A stretch of DNA of 64,000 nt from Psychroflexus gondwanensis ACAM 44 (GTDB lineage: Bacteria; Bacteroidota; Bacteroidia; Flavobacteriales; Flavobacteriaceae): the NCBI RefSeq assembly GCF_000355905.1, contig NZ_APLF01000004.1, forward strand, positions 186,001 to 250,000, written 5' to 3'. Under the pieces are notes generated by a model. It was not told the origin of the DNA. It ran no database searches and saw only the letters and a list, made by a program, of their open reading frames with translations. The position numbers were made by a program, and so were the translations under genes. This document shows, one piece after another, positions 15,798 to 24,077 of the stretch; position 1 is the stretch's first letter, and the number at the start of each line of letters is the position of its first letter.

Positions 15798-18017
15798 TTA
15801 TTGACGCTTAACCTTGTCGATCCCATCGATTTTTTCTAATCTTTCGATAAGTTTATTCAATATGGATATATTCTTAACTTTTACGACCATTTTCCCTTCG
15901 AAAATACCATCGGTGCTTGTAAAAGAAATACTGAGAATATTGACATTGAGATTTTTTGAAATCTCATTCGTGATGATACTTACTAGACCAAGATCGTCTA
16001 TTCCAGTGAGTTTAAGGGTAGCACTAAATTCTTCTTGACTGGAGTCTATCCATTTGGCCTTGAGTATTCTATAGGCATAATTACTTTGAAGTTGAATAGC
16101 ATTGGGGCAGTTTTTTTTATGGACTTTAATCCCCTCTTTGATGGTTGTAAAGCCAAAAACTTCATCTCCTGGTATCGGGTTGCAACAAGCTGATAGTTTA
16201 TAATCTAGCTTTTGCTCATCATCTCCAAAGACAAGTTGATCGTAATTACTCGATACATCATCTTGGTCTATTGAACTATCTTTTTGTGGCGAACGCCGAA
16301 TTTTATTTTTGAAAAACGACACCAAAGCATTACTTCTGGAAGACGCAAAATTCTTAATTTGTTTATTGTCTATAGAACCAATTCCAACTCTGTAAAATAA
16401 GTCGAGACTGGTTTTTAATTTAAAGAAAACAACCATTTCGTTAACGGCTCTTTCATTGAGACTTATGCGTTGAGACTTCAGTTTTCGTCTTAAAATCTCT
16501 TTACCTTCTTCAGCAACTAGCTTGCGTTTTTCTCGTAAAGCTGACTTAATTTTGGTCCTTGCTCTAGCGGTAGTGGCATAATCCAACCAGTTTTTGGTAG
16601 GCTTGGCGGTAGAGGATGTAATGATTTCTACCTGATCGCCACTTTTTAAGACACGACTTAAAGCCACAATCTTTCCATTAACTTTTGCTCCACGGGTTGT
16701 ATAGCCGATGTCGGTATGAATAGCAAAGGCAAAATCGAGCACAGTAGAGCCCTTGGGCAAGGATTTAAGATCACCTTGGGGGGTAAACACGAATATCTCT
16801 TTGGAGTATAAGTTGAGTTTAAATTGCTCCACGAAATCAACGGCATTCATTTCATTATTCTCTAATGCCTCTTGTAGCCTATTAAGCCATAAATCCAAAC
16901 CTTGTTCATCTTGAGCTTCACTCTTATGTTTGTATTTATAGTGAGCCGCGTATCCTTTTTCTGCGATTTCATTCATGCGCTCACTTCTTATCTGTATCTC
17001 TACCCATTTTCCTTTCGGTCCCATAACAGTGATGTGGAGAGCTTCATAACCCGTGGTTTTTGGAGAAGAAATCCAATCTCGTAGTCGGGTTGGGTTGGGC
17101 CTAAAATAATCTGTAACTATAGAATATATCTTCCAAGCTAGAAATTTTTCATCTTCTGTTTTGGATTTATAAATGATTCTGATGGCAAACTTGTCGTAGA
17201 TTTCGTCGAAAGAAATGTTTTGAATTACTATCTTTTTTCGAATGGAGTAAATAGATTTTGGCCTTCCTTTTACCTCTACTTCAATATCTTCTTTTTCTAA
17301 AGCAGTTAAAACAATCTTGGAAAAGTCATGTATATATTGATCTTGTTGTTCTTTACTGTCCTTGATTTTATCATTTATATCATGATAAACTTCTGGCTCA
17401 GTATACTTCAAGCTTAAATCTTCGAGTTCAGTTTTGATATTGTAGAGCCCAATTCTATGGGCTAAAGGGGCGTAAATATATAAGGTTTCACTGGCAATTT
17501 TGACCTGCTTATCTGGACGCATGGCATCCATGGTTTGCATATTGTGAAGTCGATCTGCTATTTTTATGATGATGACACGAATATCATCATTCAAAGTCAG
17601 CAACATCTTCCTAAAGTTTTCTGCTTGCATGGAGATATCGCCATCTTTTTTAAGGCTAGAAATCTTAGTGAGTCCATCCACAATTCTGGCTACAACCTCT
17701 CCAAACATTTGCTCGATATCTGTAAGAGAATACTTCGTATCCTCCACTACATCGTGAAGCAAAGCAGAGGCTATTGAGGTGGCATCTAGCCCAATTTCTT
17801 GGGCTACAATTTTGGCAACGGCTATAGGGTGAAATACATAAGCCTCGCCAGATTTTCGACGTTGATCTTTATGTGCCTCAACTGCTGTATCAAAAGCTTT
17901 TCGGATTAGTTTTTTATCTTCAGAACCTAAAGTCCTATAGCTAATACGTAAAAGCTCCTTATATTGTTTGGTAATTTTTTTGCTTTCTTGCTCTAAATAC
18001 GCATCGGTGATCTCCAT
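15798..18017 (-). CDS. RelA/SpoT family (p)ppGpp synthetase/hydrolase
   Basis: Bifunctional alarmone enzyme of 739 residues. The HD hydrolase domain (ALLHDVVEDTKY, residues about 60-170) keeps the HD residues. The synthetase domain (KGRPKSIYSIRKK, then TGYEALHITVMGPKGKWVEIQIRS) is complete. These are followed by a TGS domain (VFTPQGDLKSLPKGSTVLDFAFAIH), a helical/zinc-finger region with ACCNPIPGDEV, and a C-terminal ACT domain. With both catalytic motifs intact it should make and degrade (p)ppGpp. It lies 32 bases after the M48 gene. Confidence 0.96.
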   Translation of the reverse strand: MEITDAYLEQESKKITKQYKELLRISYRTLGSEDKKLIRKAFDTAVEAHKDQRRKSGEAYVFHPIAVAKIVAQEIGLDATSIASALLHDVVEDTKYSLTDIEQMFGEVVARIVDGLTKISSLKKDGDISMQAENFRKMLLTLNDDIRVIIIKIADRLHNMQTMDAMRPDKQVKIASETLYIYAPLAHRIGLYNIKTELEDLSLKYTEPEVYHDINDKIKDSKEQQDQYIHDFSKIVLTALEKEDIEVEVKGRPKSIYSIRKKIVIQNISFDEIYDKFAIRIIYKSKTEDEKFLAWKIYSIVTDYFRPNPTRLRDWISSPKTTGYEALHITVMGPKGKWVEIQIRSERMNEIAEKGYAAHYKYKHKSEAQDEQGLDLWLNRLQEALENNEMNAVDFVEQFKLNLYSKEIFVFTPQGDLKSLPKGSTVLDFAFAIHTDIGYTTRGAKVNGKIVALSRVLKSGDQVEIITSSTAKPTKNWLDYATTARARTKIKSALREKRKLVAEEGKEILRRKLKSQRISLNERAVNEMVVFFKLKTSLDLFYRVGIGSIDNKQIKNFASSRSNALVSFFKNKIRRSPQKDSSIDQDDVSSNYDQLVFGDDEQKLDYKLSACCNPIPGDEVFGFTTIKEGIKVHKKNCPNAIQLQSNYAYRILKAKWIDSSQEEFSATLKLTGIDDLGLVSIITNEISKNLNVNILSISFTSTDGIFEGKMVVKVKNISILNKLIERLEKIDGIDKVKRQ

Positions 18018-18049
18018 AACTTTCGACTCTTATTAAAATGAAATTACAA

Positions 18050-19282
18050 TTAATTTTTTAAATTTTTCAATCTTTCTTTCAAAGGAGGATGTGAGAAATG
18101 AAAAAACACATAAGCTGGATGAGGGGTCAAATTACTGAGACTTTTCTTAGACAGCTTTTTTAAAGCAGAAGATAAGTAGTCTCCTGAATAAGTAAAGCTG
18201 GCAAAATCATCTGCCTGAAATTCGAAGACCCTGGACAGGTGATTTGTCAATAAGCCACTCACCAAAGAAATAGGAGCATATAAAAAACTAAAAGCCACTA
18301 AACCTACATGAAAGCTTGGCTGCTCAATACCTAAGGCTTGAGACAAGACAGGCTCTTCTATAAAAAGAGAAAATAACCAAAGCATAAACCCGGTTGACAT
18401 TAAGGACACAAATAGATTTATGATGATATGATGCTTTTTATAATGTCCGACTTCATGAGCCAGAACCGCCACGATCTCTTTGATGTTGAGATCCTTAATT
18501 AAAGTATCGAATAGTGTAATTCGTTTTTCATTTCCAAATCCTGAAAAGTAAGCATTAGCTTTCTGACTTCTTTTAGAACCATCAATCACAAAGATATTTT
18601 TCAAATTGAAATTCATGGAAGAAGCATAATCTTGGATTTGCGACCTCAACTCTCCTTCTTCAAGCGGAGTTTGTTTATTGAATAAGGGAACTATAAGTTT
18701 AGCATAGAACATGTTCATAAAAACAGAAAATACTGCTATTAAAATCCAAGCATACCACCAGAAATCCGAACCCACGGCAGAATAAACCAGTAAGATGAGG
18801 CTTAAGATAATTCCTCCAAAAATAAACGCAATGAAAAGAGACTTCAGCTTATCCAACCAAAATAGGCGTTGAGTAGAGGTATTGAATCCATAGCGCTCTT
18901 CAATTCTAAAGGTAAAATAATAGTCGAATGGCGTACTTAAAATTTCACCACCCAAAAAGAGGATGAATAAAAAGGAAAGCGAAACTAAAATGGGATGATC
19001 AAAAAGACCATGAGCGATTTCATTTACAAAACCAAACCCATCAAGGCTTAGAAAAACCAGAATTAAAGTTATAGATAAGATAGACTGTAAAGTTCCAAAC
19101 TTAAATTTCTCTTTTTTATAGGCTTGTGACTTTAAGTAGTCCTCTTTATCGTACAAATCTCTTAGGCCTTCAGGAAGCTGAGCATCAAATCTGGAGGCGT
19201 TTAGGTAATCGAGAAATGTTTCCAAAAGAAAATTGAAAACCAGAATACCAACGATAAGATAAAAAACAAATTCTGAGGTCAT
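18050..19282 (-). CDS. M48 family metalloprotease, Ste24-like
   Basis: Membrane zinc protease of 410 residues. Several N-terminal helices precede the zinc site HEVGH (in VAVLAHEVGHYKKHH) and the downstream third-ligand region FEFQADDFA. The N-terminal PF16491-type region (ASRFDAQLPEGL, FEIRIEERYGFN-like) places it with Ste24/CAAX proteases, not HtpX. Bacteria lack prenylated a-factor, so the substrate is unknown; quality control of membrane proteins is the usual suggestion. It is the first gene of the spoT operon. A -7 element lies 13 bases upstream on the minus strand. Confidence 0.93.
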   Translation of the reverse strand: MTSEFVFYLIVGILVFNFLLETFLDYLNASRFDAQLPEGLRDLYDKEDYLKSQAYKKEKFKFGTLQSILSITLILVFLSLDGFGFVNEIAHGLFDHPILVSLSFLFILFLGGEILSTPFDYYFTFRIEERYGFNTSTQRLFWLDKLKSLFIAFIFGGIILSLILLVYSAVGSDFWWYAWILIAVFSVFMNMFYAKLIVPLFNKQTPLEEGELRSQIQDYASSMNFNLKNIFVIDGSKRSQKANAYFSGFGNEKRITLFDTLIKDLNIKEIVAVLAHEVGHYKKHHIIINLFVSLMSTGFMLWLFSLFIEEPVLSQALGIEQPSFHVGLVAFSFLYAPISLVSGLLTNHLSRVFEFQADDFASFTYSGDYLSSALKKLSKKSLSNLTPHPAYVFFHFSHPPLKERLKNLKN

Positions 19283-19295
19283 TTTATAATTTTAG

Positions 19296-19316
19296 GCAAA
19301 TTTAATTCATGTGAAT
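19296..19316 (-). promoter_or_regulatory. minus-strand promoter -7 with adjacent palindrome
   Basis: CAAATTTA at 19296-19303 reads TAAATTTG on the minus strand, an exact Bacteroidota -7 box, about 14 bases before the M48 ATG. It abuts the inverted repeat AATTCA-TG-TGAATT (19303-19316), which would lie in the -7/-33 spacer and could be an operator. Confidence 0.5.
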
Positions 19317-19360
19317 TGAATCTAGTATAGAAATAGATTTTGAATTTTTAGCCAACAGGG

Positions 19361-19391
19361 TTGCCTTATTCATTAATAGATGCTAAATTTG
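19361..19391 (+). promoter_or_regulatory. Bacteroidota promoter for the zapA-rny operon
   Basis: TTG (19361-19363), a 20-base spacer, then TAAATTTG (19384-19391): an exact match to the -33/-7 consensus. The expected start site is near 19398, about 20 bases before the first ATG. Confidence 0.7.
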
Positions 19392-19416
19392 CTTTAAAGC
19401 AATGCGAAAGTTGTAG

Positions 19417-19707
19417 ATGAGTAAATTGGTAGAAAGCGTCAGATTTTTAGAAGATAATTTGAAAAAATTAATCTCTGAACATCAAGATTTAAAAGTTAGA
19501 TACAGCGCCTTAGCTACCCAGTTTGATTCTGAAAGCAATTCTATCTCTGAATTAAATTCAAAAATAGAAATGCTTCAAAAAGAGAATAAAACACTTAGAA
19601 CAGCCAACGCAATGCTAGGCAGTACCGAGTACAAAAGAGAAACAAAACTTAAAATAAATAGTTTAATTAAAGAAATAGATAGTTGCATTATTCAATTGGC
19701 TGAATAA
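19417..19707 (+). CDS. small coiled-coil protein encoded upstream of zapA
   Basis: A 96-residue hydrophilic protein with no signal or membrane segment. Heptad-like spacing of Leu, Ile and Val runs through most of it (FLEDNLKKLISEHQDLKV, then SELNSKIEMLQKENKTL), predicting a long coiled coil. I do not recognise a named family. The gene ends 2 bases before zapA, so a division role beside ZapA is likely, comparable to coiled-coil ZapA partners such as ZapB, or ZauP of Caulobacter, which is encoded next to zapA. That parallel is inference from position and shape. Confidence 0.85.
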   Translation: MSKLVESVRFLEDNLKKLISEHQDLKVRYSALATQFDSESNSISELNSKIEMLQKENKTLRTANAMLGSTEYKRETKLKINSLIKEIDSCIIQLAE

Positions 19708-19709
19708 AG

Positions 19710-20000
19710 ATGGGAGATAAACTAAAAATAAAATTATCGATTGCAGATAGAGTTTATCCGCTCACTATAAGACCTGAACAAGAAGAAGGCTTAAGGAAAG
19801 CAGCCAAACGAATAAATGAAGTTATTAAGAAATTTGAACAAGATTATGCAGTAAGAGACAAACAAGATGTCTTGGCCATGAGTGCCTTACAATTTGCTGC
19901 TGAAATTGAACAAAATCAATTATCCTCTACTTCAGAATTACAAGAAGCAGAACTAAAACTTGTAGAGCTGAATGAGATGCTAAAAGATCAATTAAACTAA
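19710..20000 (+). CDS. zapA: cell division protein ZapA
   Basis: Cytoplasmic FtsZ-associated protein of 96 residues that crosslinks FtsZ protofilaments. The globular N-terminal part has KLKIKLSIADRVYPLTIRPEQEEGLRKAAKRINE, typical of the family, and the C-terminal half is a Leu-rich coiled coil (DVLAMSALQFAAEIEQNQ). Length is normal. It is preceded by a coiled-coil gene and followed by a structured RNA and then rny, an order seen in other Bacteroidota. Confidence 0.93.
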   Translation: MGDKLKIKLSIADRVYPLTIRPEQEEGLRKAAKRINEVIKKFEQDYAVRDKQDVLAMSALQFAAEIEQNQLSSTSELQEAELKLVELNEMLKDQLN

Positions 20001-20017
20001 CGTTCATTACATAAATC

Positions 20018-20197
20018 GACACTGCCTGTATTAGTCGTACCTTTTTGATAAACTCAACATTTACTATTTAAAAAGGGTGAGTTTCAGTTGCTAAAGCAAG
20101 CCGCCACTTCGGTGCAGCGGATCCTTGATCAGCTGGGTATCCCTAAACCTGTTTACACGGAGTTTTATACAAAACTAGGCTAGTACAGGCTTTTTTT
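20018..20197 (+). ncRNA. ssrS: probable 6S RNA
   Basis: The 209-base gap between zapA and rny encodes a folded RNA. The ends pair: GCCTGTATTAG (20024-20034) with CTAGTACAGGC (20180-20190), one G-U pair, directly followed by seven T. Inside are AAACTCA/TGAGTTT (20050-20056 with 20078-20084) and a stable tetraloop hairpin around CCACTTCGGTG. A closed rod of about 175 nt with interior bulges placed next to zapA matches 6S RNA, which binds housekeeping RNA polymerase and whose gene sits beside zapA in many bacteria. The exact 5' end is not resolved and no clear separate promoter is visible. Confidence 0.75.
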
Positions 20198-20209
20198 ATA
20201 TATACAATT

Positions 20210-21772
20210 ATGGAGATTACATTTATTATCATAGCAGCTATAGCTGGCCTTATCATAGGATTTTTAATATCAAAAACCATAGATAGCAAAAGCGCCACAG
20301 GAACTTTGAAATCTGCTGAAAAAGAAGCCAACAAACTCTTAAAAGAAGCCGAGAAAGAAGGGGAAAGTCTCAAAAAGGATAAAATCCTTCAGGCTAAAGA
20401 AAAATTTATTGAACTTAAATCTGAACATGAGAAAGTTATTCTTTCTAGAGATCAGAAAATTAATGAAGCAGAGAAAAGAACGAAAGACAAAGAATCTCAA
20501 GTCTCTAACGAGCTTTCGAAGAATAAAAAATTGAATGCTGAAGTCGAAGAAAAGCTTAAAGATTACGCCTATAGAAATGAGTACCTAGAGAAAAGGCAAG
20601 AAGAAATAGATAAGATACTCCAGCGTAAGATCAACCAACTTGAGGTAGTAAGTGGCCTTAGTGCTGAAGATGCAAAAGCTCAATTGATGGAATCTCTTAA
20701 AGAGACCGCAAAAGCTGAGTCGATGCAAATGATACAAGACACTGTAGAAGAAGCTAAACTCACAGCTCAACAAGAGGCTAAGAAAATTGTCATTAACACC
20801 ATACAAAGGGTAGGTACGGAAGAAGCTATAGACAACTGCGTTTCTGTCTTTAACCTGGAAAACGATGATGTAAAAGGGAGGATTATTGGTCGAGAAGGAA
20901 GAAATATTAGAGCAATTGAAGCCGCAACGGGTGTAGAAATAATTGTTGATGATACTCCAGAAGCTATTATTTTATCTTGCTTTGACTCCATACGCAGAGA
21001 GGTAGCAAGACTATCTTTACACAAATTGGTAACCGATGGTAGAATTCACCCTGCCAGGATTGAAGAAGTTGTAAAGAAAACAAGAAAGTCGATTGACGAA
21101 GAAATTATAGATATAGGGAAACGAACTATTATTGATTTAGGCATACATGGTTTACACCCAGAATTGGTGAAAATGGTAGGCCGAATGAAGTATAGATCGT
21201 CTTATGGTCAAAATTTACTCCAACACTCTAGAGAAGTGGCTAAGCTTTGTGGCATTATGGCTTCAGAACTTGGGCTTAACCCAAAACTAGCCAAACGCGC
21301 TGGTCTTCTTCATGACATCGGTAAAGTGCCAGAGACGGAAACAGAACTTCCTCACGCTATTTTGGGAATGCAATTGGCCGAAAAATATGGAGAGAAACCA
21401 GAAATTTGTAATGCCATTGGTGCTCACCACGACGAGATAGAAATGACTTCCCTTCTCTCACCCATTATACAGGTGTGTGATGCCATAAGCGGAGCTAGGC
21501 CAGGAGCTAGACGCCAAGTTCTAGACTCCTACGTAAAGCGTCTAAAAGATCTTGAAGAAATTGCCTTCGGATTTGGAGGGGTTAAAAAAGCTTATGCTAT
21601 CCAAGCGGGGAGAGAATTGAGGGTTATTGTGGAAAGTGAAAGGGTAAGCGACGAAAAAGCTTCTGCCCTCTCGTTTGAAATTTCCCAAAAGATACAAACC
21701 GATATGACCTACCCAGGTCAGGTAAAGATTACCGTTATTCGGGAAACTAGAGCTATTAATATTGCTAAATAA
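20210..21772 (+). CDS. rny: ribonuclease Y
   Basis: Membrane-anchored endoribonuclease of 520 residues that initiates mRNA decay. An N-terminal helix ([19 protein letters not shown]) is followed by a long charged coiled coil (residues about 25-200). A KH domain ([26 protein letters not shown]) comes next, then the HD metal-site domain ([22 protein letters not shown]). Length is typical. It is transcribed after zapA and the 6S-like RNA, and ends at a strong hairpin terminator (21796-21829). Confidence 0.97.
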   Translation: MEITFIIIAAIAGLIIGFLISKTIDSKSATGTLKSAEKEANKLLKEAEKEGESLKKDKILQAKEKFIELKSEHEKVILSRDQKINEAEKRTKDKESQVSNELSKNKKLNAEVEEKLKDYAYRNEYLEKRQEEIDKILQRKINQLEVVSGLSAEDAKAQLMESLKETAKAESMQMIQDTVEEAKLTAQQEAKKIVINTIQRVGTEEAIDNCVSVFNLENDDVKGRIIGREGRNIRAIEAATGVEIIVDDTPEAIILSCFDSIRREVARLSLHKLVTDGRIHPARIEEVVKKTRKSIDEEIIDIGKRTIIDLGIHGLHPELVKMVGRMKYRSSYGQNLLQHSREVAKLCGIMASELGLNPKLAKRAGLLHDIGKVPETETELPHAILGMQLAEKYGEKPEICNAIGAHHDEIEMTSLLSPIIQVCDAISGARPGARRQVLDSYVKRLKDLEEIAFGFGGVKKAYAIQAGRELRVIVESERVSDEKASALSFEISQKIQTDMTYPGQVKITVIRETRAINIAK

Positions 21773-21795
21773 GCAAACTCATAACGCTACATAAA

Positions 21796-21834
21796 AAAAA
21801 GGGCTGTTTCTAACGAAACAGCCCTTTTTAGTTG
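21796..21834 (+). terminator. intrinsic terminator after rny
   Basis: Perfect 15-bp arms AAAAAGGGCTGTTTC (21796-21810) and its complement (21815-21829) around loop TAAC, ending in a T-run. The arms are identical to those of the hairpin at 22414-22447. Confidence 0.9.
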
Positions 21835-21862
21835 GTGAAAAATATATTCCTTCTTATATTTA
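21832..21862 (+). promoter_or_regulatory. promoter of the 21897 barrel gene
   Basis: TTG (21832-21834), a 20-base spacer, then TATATTTA (21855-21862), one mismatch to TAnnTTTG. It starts immediately after the rny terminator. Confidence 0.5.
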
Positions 21863-21896
21863 CTTTATGTATTACTAACCTTAAATTATCAGAGAC

Positions 21897-22391
21897 ATGA
21901 AAAAATTACTTTTACTCTCAGCAATTGTCGTCTCGACGATGACTTTAAGTGCCCAAGAAGCTAATATTGGTCTAAGTGGAGCACTACCGATTGGTGACGC
22001 TGGAGACATTACAACTTTTGGTCTTAACCTTGACGCCAATTACTTGTGGGAAGTTTCCGAACAATTCGACCTAGGTGTAGCAGCAGGATATCATTATTAT
22101 TTTGGCGAAGATATAGACACACCCTTTGGAACTTTTGAAGCTGAGGATGTTGGTTTTTTACCCATCGCAGCAGCTGCTCGTTTTAATGCATCTGAAGATT
22201 TTACGATTGGTGCAGATGTAGGTTACGCCCTAGGAATAAACCCTGATGGAAATGATGGAGGTTTCTATTATGCCCCAAAAATTCAGTACAGTGTAAGTGA
22301 AGCATTGGACATCGTCTTTGCCTATAAAGGAGTAAGTCTAGATGGTGGATCCTTTGATGCTATTAGCCTAGGTATAGAATTTGGACTATAA
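21897..22391 (+). CDS. small outer-membrane beta-barrel protein
   Basis: Predicted eight-stranded barrel of 164 residues (OmpW/OmpX-sized). The signal peptide MKKLLLLSAIVVSTMTLSAQ is cleaved after Gln20 or nearby. Alternating strands with Gly and aromatic residues follow (FDLGVAAGYHYYFGED, FTIGADVGYALGI) and the chain ends in IEFGL. Acidic loops are abundant. It stands alone between two near-identical hairpin terminators with its own promoter, so it is a single-gene transcript. No specific function can be given. Confidence 0.88.
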   Translation: MKKLLLLSAIVVSTMTLSAQEANIGLSGALPIGDAGDITTFGLNLDANYLWEVSEQFDLGVAAGYHYYFGEDIDTPFGTFEAEDVGFLPIAAAARFNASEDFTIGADVGYALGINPDGNDGGFYYAPKIQYSVSEALDIVFAYKGVSLDGGSFDAISLGIEFGL

Positions 22392-22413
22392 TTCAAATAA
22401 TTGAATAGATTAA

Positions 22414-22447
22414 AAAAAGGGCTGTTTCAAAAGAAACAGCCCTTTTT
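22414..22447. terminator. bidirectional terminator between barrel gene and ndk
   Basis: Arms AAAAAGGGCTGTTTC (22414-22428) and complement (22433-22447) around loop AAAA. A-run and T-run on both sides allow termination of the plus-strand barrel gene and of minus-strand ndk. Confidence 0.88.
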
Positions 22448-22466
22448 AGTTTAAACATATAATTTG

Positions 22467-22886
22467 TTAGAATTGCTCTCTTCCTGCAAAATGAAAATTG
22501 CTTTCAATCGTAGCGTTTTCATCGCTATCACTCCCGTGAATTGCATTTTCGCTTATGGACGTAGCGTAGTTTTTACGAATAGTGCCTTCTGCTGCTTCTT
22601 CAGGATTGGTCGCCCCTATTAAAGTTCTAAAATCGTCTACAGCATTTTCTTTTTCAAGTACTGCCGCAACGATAGGACCGCTGGTCATATAATCTACAAG
22701 CTCTCCGTAAAAAGGACGTTCTTTATGAACTTCGTAGAAAGCTTTAGCATCATTTGTGGTCATGTGCGTCATTTTAAGCGCTACAATTTTAAACCCTGAG
22801 CCTGTAATTTGTTTGAGGATATCACCAATATAGCCTTTAGATATTGCATCTGGCTTAAGCATTGTGAATGTTTTAGTTCCTGCCAT
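22467..22886 (-). CDS. ndk: nucleoside diphosphate kinase
   Basis: Transfers the gamma-phosphate among nucleoside triphosphates and diphosphates. The 139 residues carry the expected [13 protein letters not shown] start, the [18 protein letters not shown] segment, and the active-site His117 in NAIHGSDS. Length is normal. It is monocistronic, with a promoter at 22909-22937 and a terminator at 22414-22447. Confidence 0.97.
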   Translation of the reverse strand: MAGTKTFTMLKPDAISKGYIGDILKQITGSGFKIVALKMTHMTTNDAKAFYEVHKERPFYGELVDYMTSGPIVAAVLEKENAVDDFRTLIGATNPEEAAEGTIRKNYATSISENAIHGSDSDENATIESNFHFAGREQF

Positions 22887-22908
22887 TATAATGTATTTTA
22901 TTTTCGTG

Positions 22909-22937
22909 CAAAAGTAATCATTTCAAAAGATATACAA
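22909..22937 (-). promoter_or_regulatory. promoter of ndk
   Basis: On the minus strand: TTG (22937-22935), an 18-base spacer, then TACTTTTG (22916-22909), an exact -7 consensus, 22 bases before the ndk ATG. Confidence 0.65.
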
Positions 22938-22951
22938 ATCATCTCTTAACA

Positions 22952-24007
22952 TTAGAAATCTAGGTGTAATTCTCTAATCGTATGACCATCTGTAGTGGAT
23001 TTAATTTTTAGTTCAGCTTCTTCAGTGACTAAGTTCAAATCTATAATACCATAACTTGTCTGCGCAACAACCTCCCCTACTCTATATCGATTAGGCTCAC
23101 CACTATAACTACTATAAGAATGCGTTAAACCACTAGACGTAAAGTCGGTTAAAGGGTAAGCTAGACCGTCAATTTTCTTTTGAGAAAACTCTGAAATATG
23201 CCTGTCACCACTAAAAAGTAAAATATTCTGAAGTGGATACTCTAGCCACAAGTTTTGCATTTTTTCAATTTCATTCGGGAAATTACCCCAAGTTTCAAAG
23301 CCATGCTCGCTGGATAAAAACTGAATGCTACTCACAATGATATTAAAATTAGCCTTCGAACTTTTAAACTCCTTCTCTAGCCATTCCCATTGTTGCTCGC
23401 CTAAAAGGGTAGAATCTTTGGAGGTATGTGGTTGATATCTTTTTCCAGAAACCTCTGCATCGACCAATCCATCTCTAAAGTATCGACTATCTAACATGTA
23501 AAATTTAATCGATTTGCTACCTAAAGGAATAACTTTTGAATAATACGTCCCCTTTCTATTGGCCACAGCTTGGGTTGAATCGATATCCAAAAAGTCTAAA
23601 AAAAGTTCTTTTGCCTCATCTTTGTAAGGCCATTCTTTACCCGCATCGTTTTTGCCGTAGTCATGGTCGTCCCACACTCCCAAAGGAGCATTTGGTAAGC
23701 TCTCTATAAAAGATTGATAATAGGGATTTGACTTTATGCTGTCGTATGTTTCCCCCATAAGACCCATATCTGGGGTGTCTGCATAAATATTATCCCCACC
23801 CCACACAAAGATATCTGCCGAATCTTTCTCTATAATAGACCAATACTCTTGGGGTAGATCTTGACGATTGCAACTGCCAATGGCTATTCTAAAGGTTTTA
23901 GGTTCACTTTCAGCAAGCTTGCTTTCTGTTTTTTTATCATCGGTGTTCGATTTACACGATGCAAATAGGATCACTACTAAAGTGACAATCCAATGTATTT
24001 TTTTCAT
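22952..24007 (-). CDS. PhoD-like alkaline phosphatase/phosphodiesterase lipoprotein
   Basis: Exported metallophosphatase of 351 residues. A lipobox FASC lies in the signal peptide (VVILFASCKSN). The metal-site motifs GSCNRQD, WGGDNIYAD, LGVWDDHDYGKND and LLFSGDRHISEF match the PhoD-like family (PF09423). It probably hydrolyses phosphoesters at the cell surface or in the periplasm; the substrate is unknown. It is divergent from nrnA, with its own -7 box at 24022-24029 on the minus strand. Confidence 0.9.
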   Translation of the reverse strand: MKKIHWIVTLVVILFASCKSNTDDKKTESKLAESEPKTFRIAIGSCNRQDLPQEYWSIIEKDSADIFVWGGDNIYADTPDMGLMGETYDSIKSNPYYQSFIESLPNAPLGVWDDHDYGKNDAGKEWPYKDEAKELFLDFLDIDSTQAVANRKGTYYSKVIPLGSKSIKFYMLDSRYFRDGLVDAEVSGKRYQPHTSKDSTLLGEQQWEWLEKEFKSSKANFNIIVSSIQFLSSEHGFETWGNFPNEIEKMQNLWLEYPLQNILLFSGDRHISEFSQKKIDGLAYPLTDFTSSGLTHSYSSYSGEPNRYRVGEVVAQTSYGIIDLNLVTEEAELKIKSTTDGHTIRELHLDF

Positions 24008-24021
24008 AATTATATTTTTTT

Positions 24022-24029
24022 CAAAACTA
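24022..24029 (-). promoter_or_regulatory. -7 element of the PhoD-like gene
   Basis: CAAAACTA reads TAGTTTTG on the minus strand, an exact -7 box 14 bases before the ATG. No clear -33 TTG at the usual distance. Confidence 0.5.
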
Positions 24030-24063
24030 GGGATTCCTGTGTTACTGCATTATTAAGAATTTG

Positions 24064-24071
24064 TACATTTG
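24064..24071 (+). promoter_or_regulatory. -7 element of nrnA
   Basis: TACATTTG is an exact -7 box ending six bases before ATG 24078, so the transcript would start at or very near the start codon (leaderless or nearly so). Confidence 0.5.
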
Positions 24072-24077
24072 GAATCT

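Noticed and set aside
20000-20210. tmRNA or riboswitch controlling rny
   Set aside because: No Ala-tRNA-like ends or peptide tag frame are present; the closing stem with a terminal T-run indicates a discrete RNA ending before rny, not an anti-terminator.
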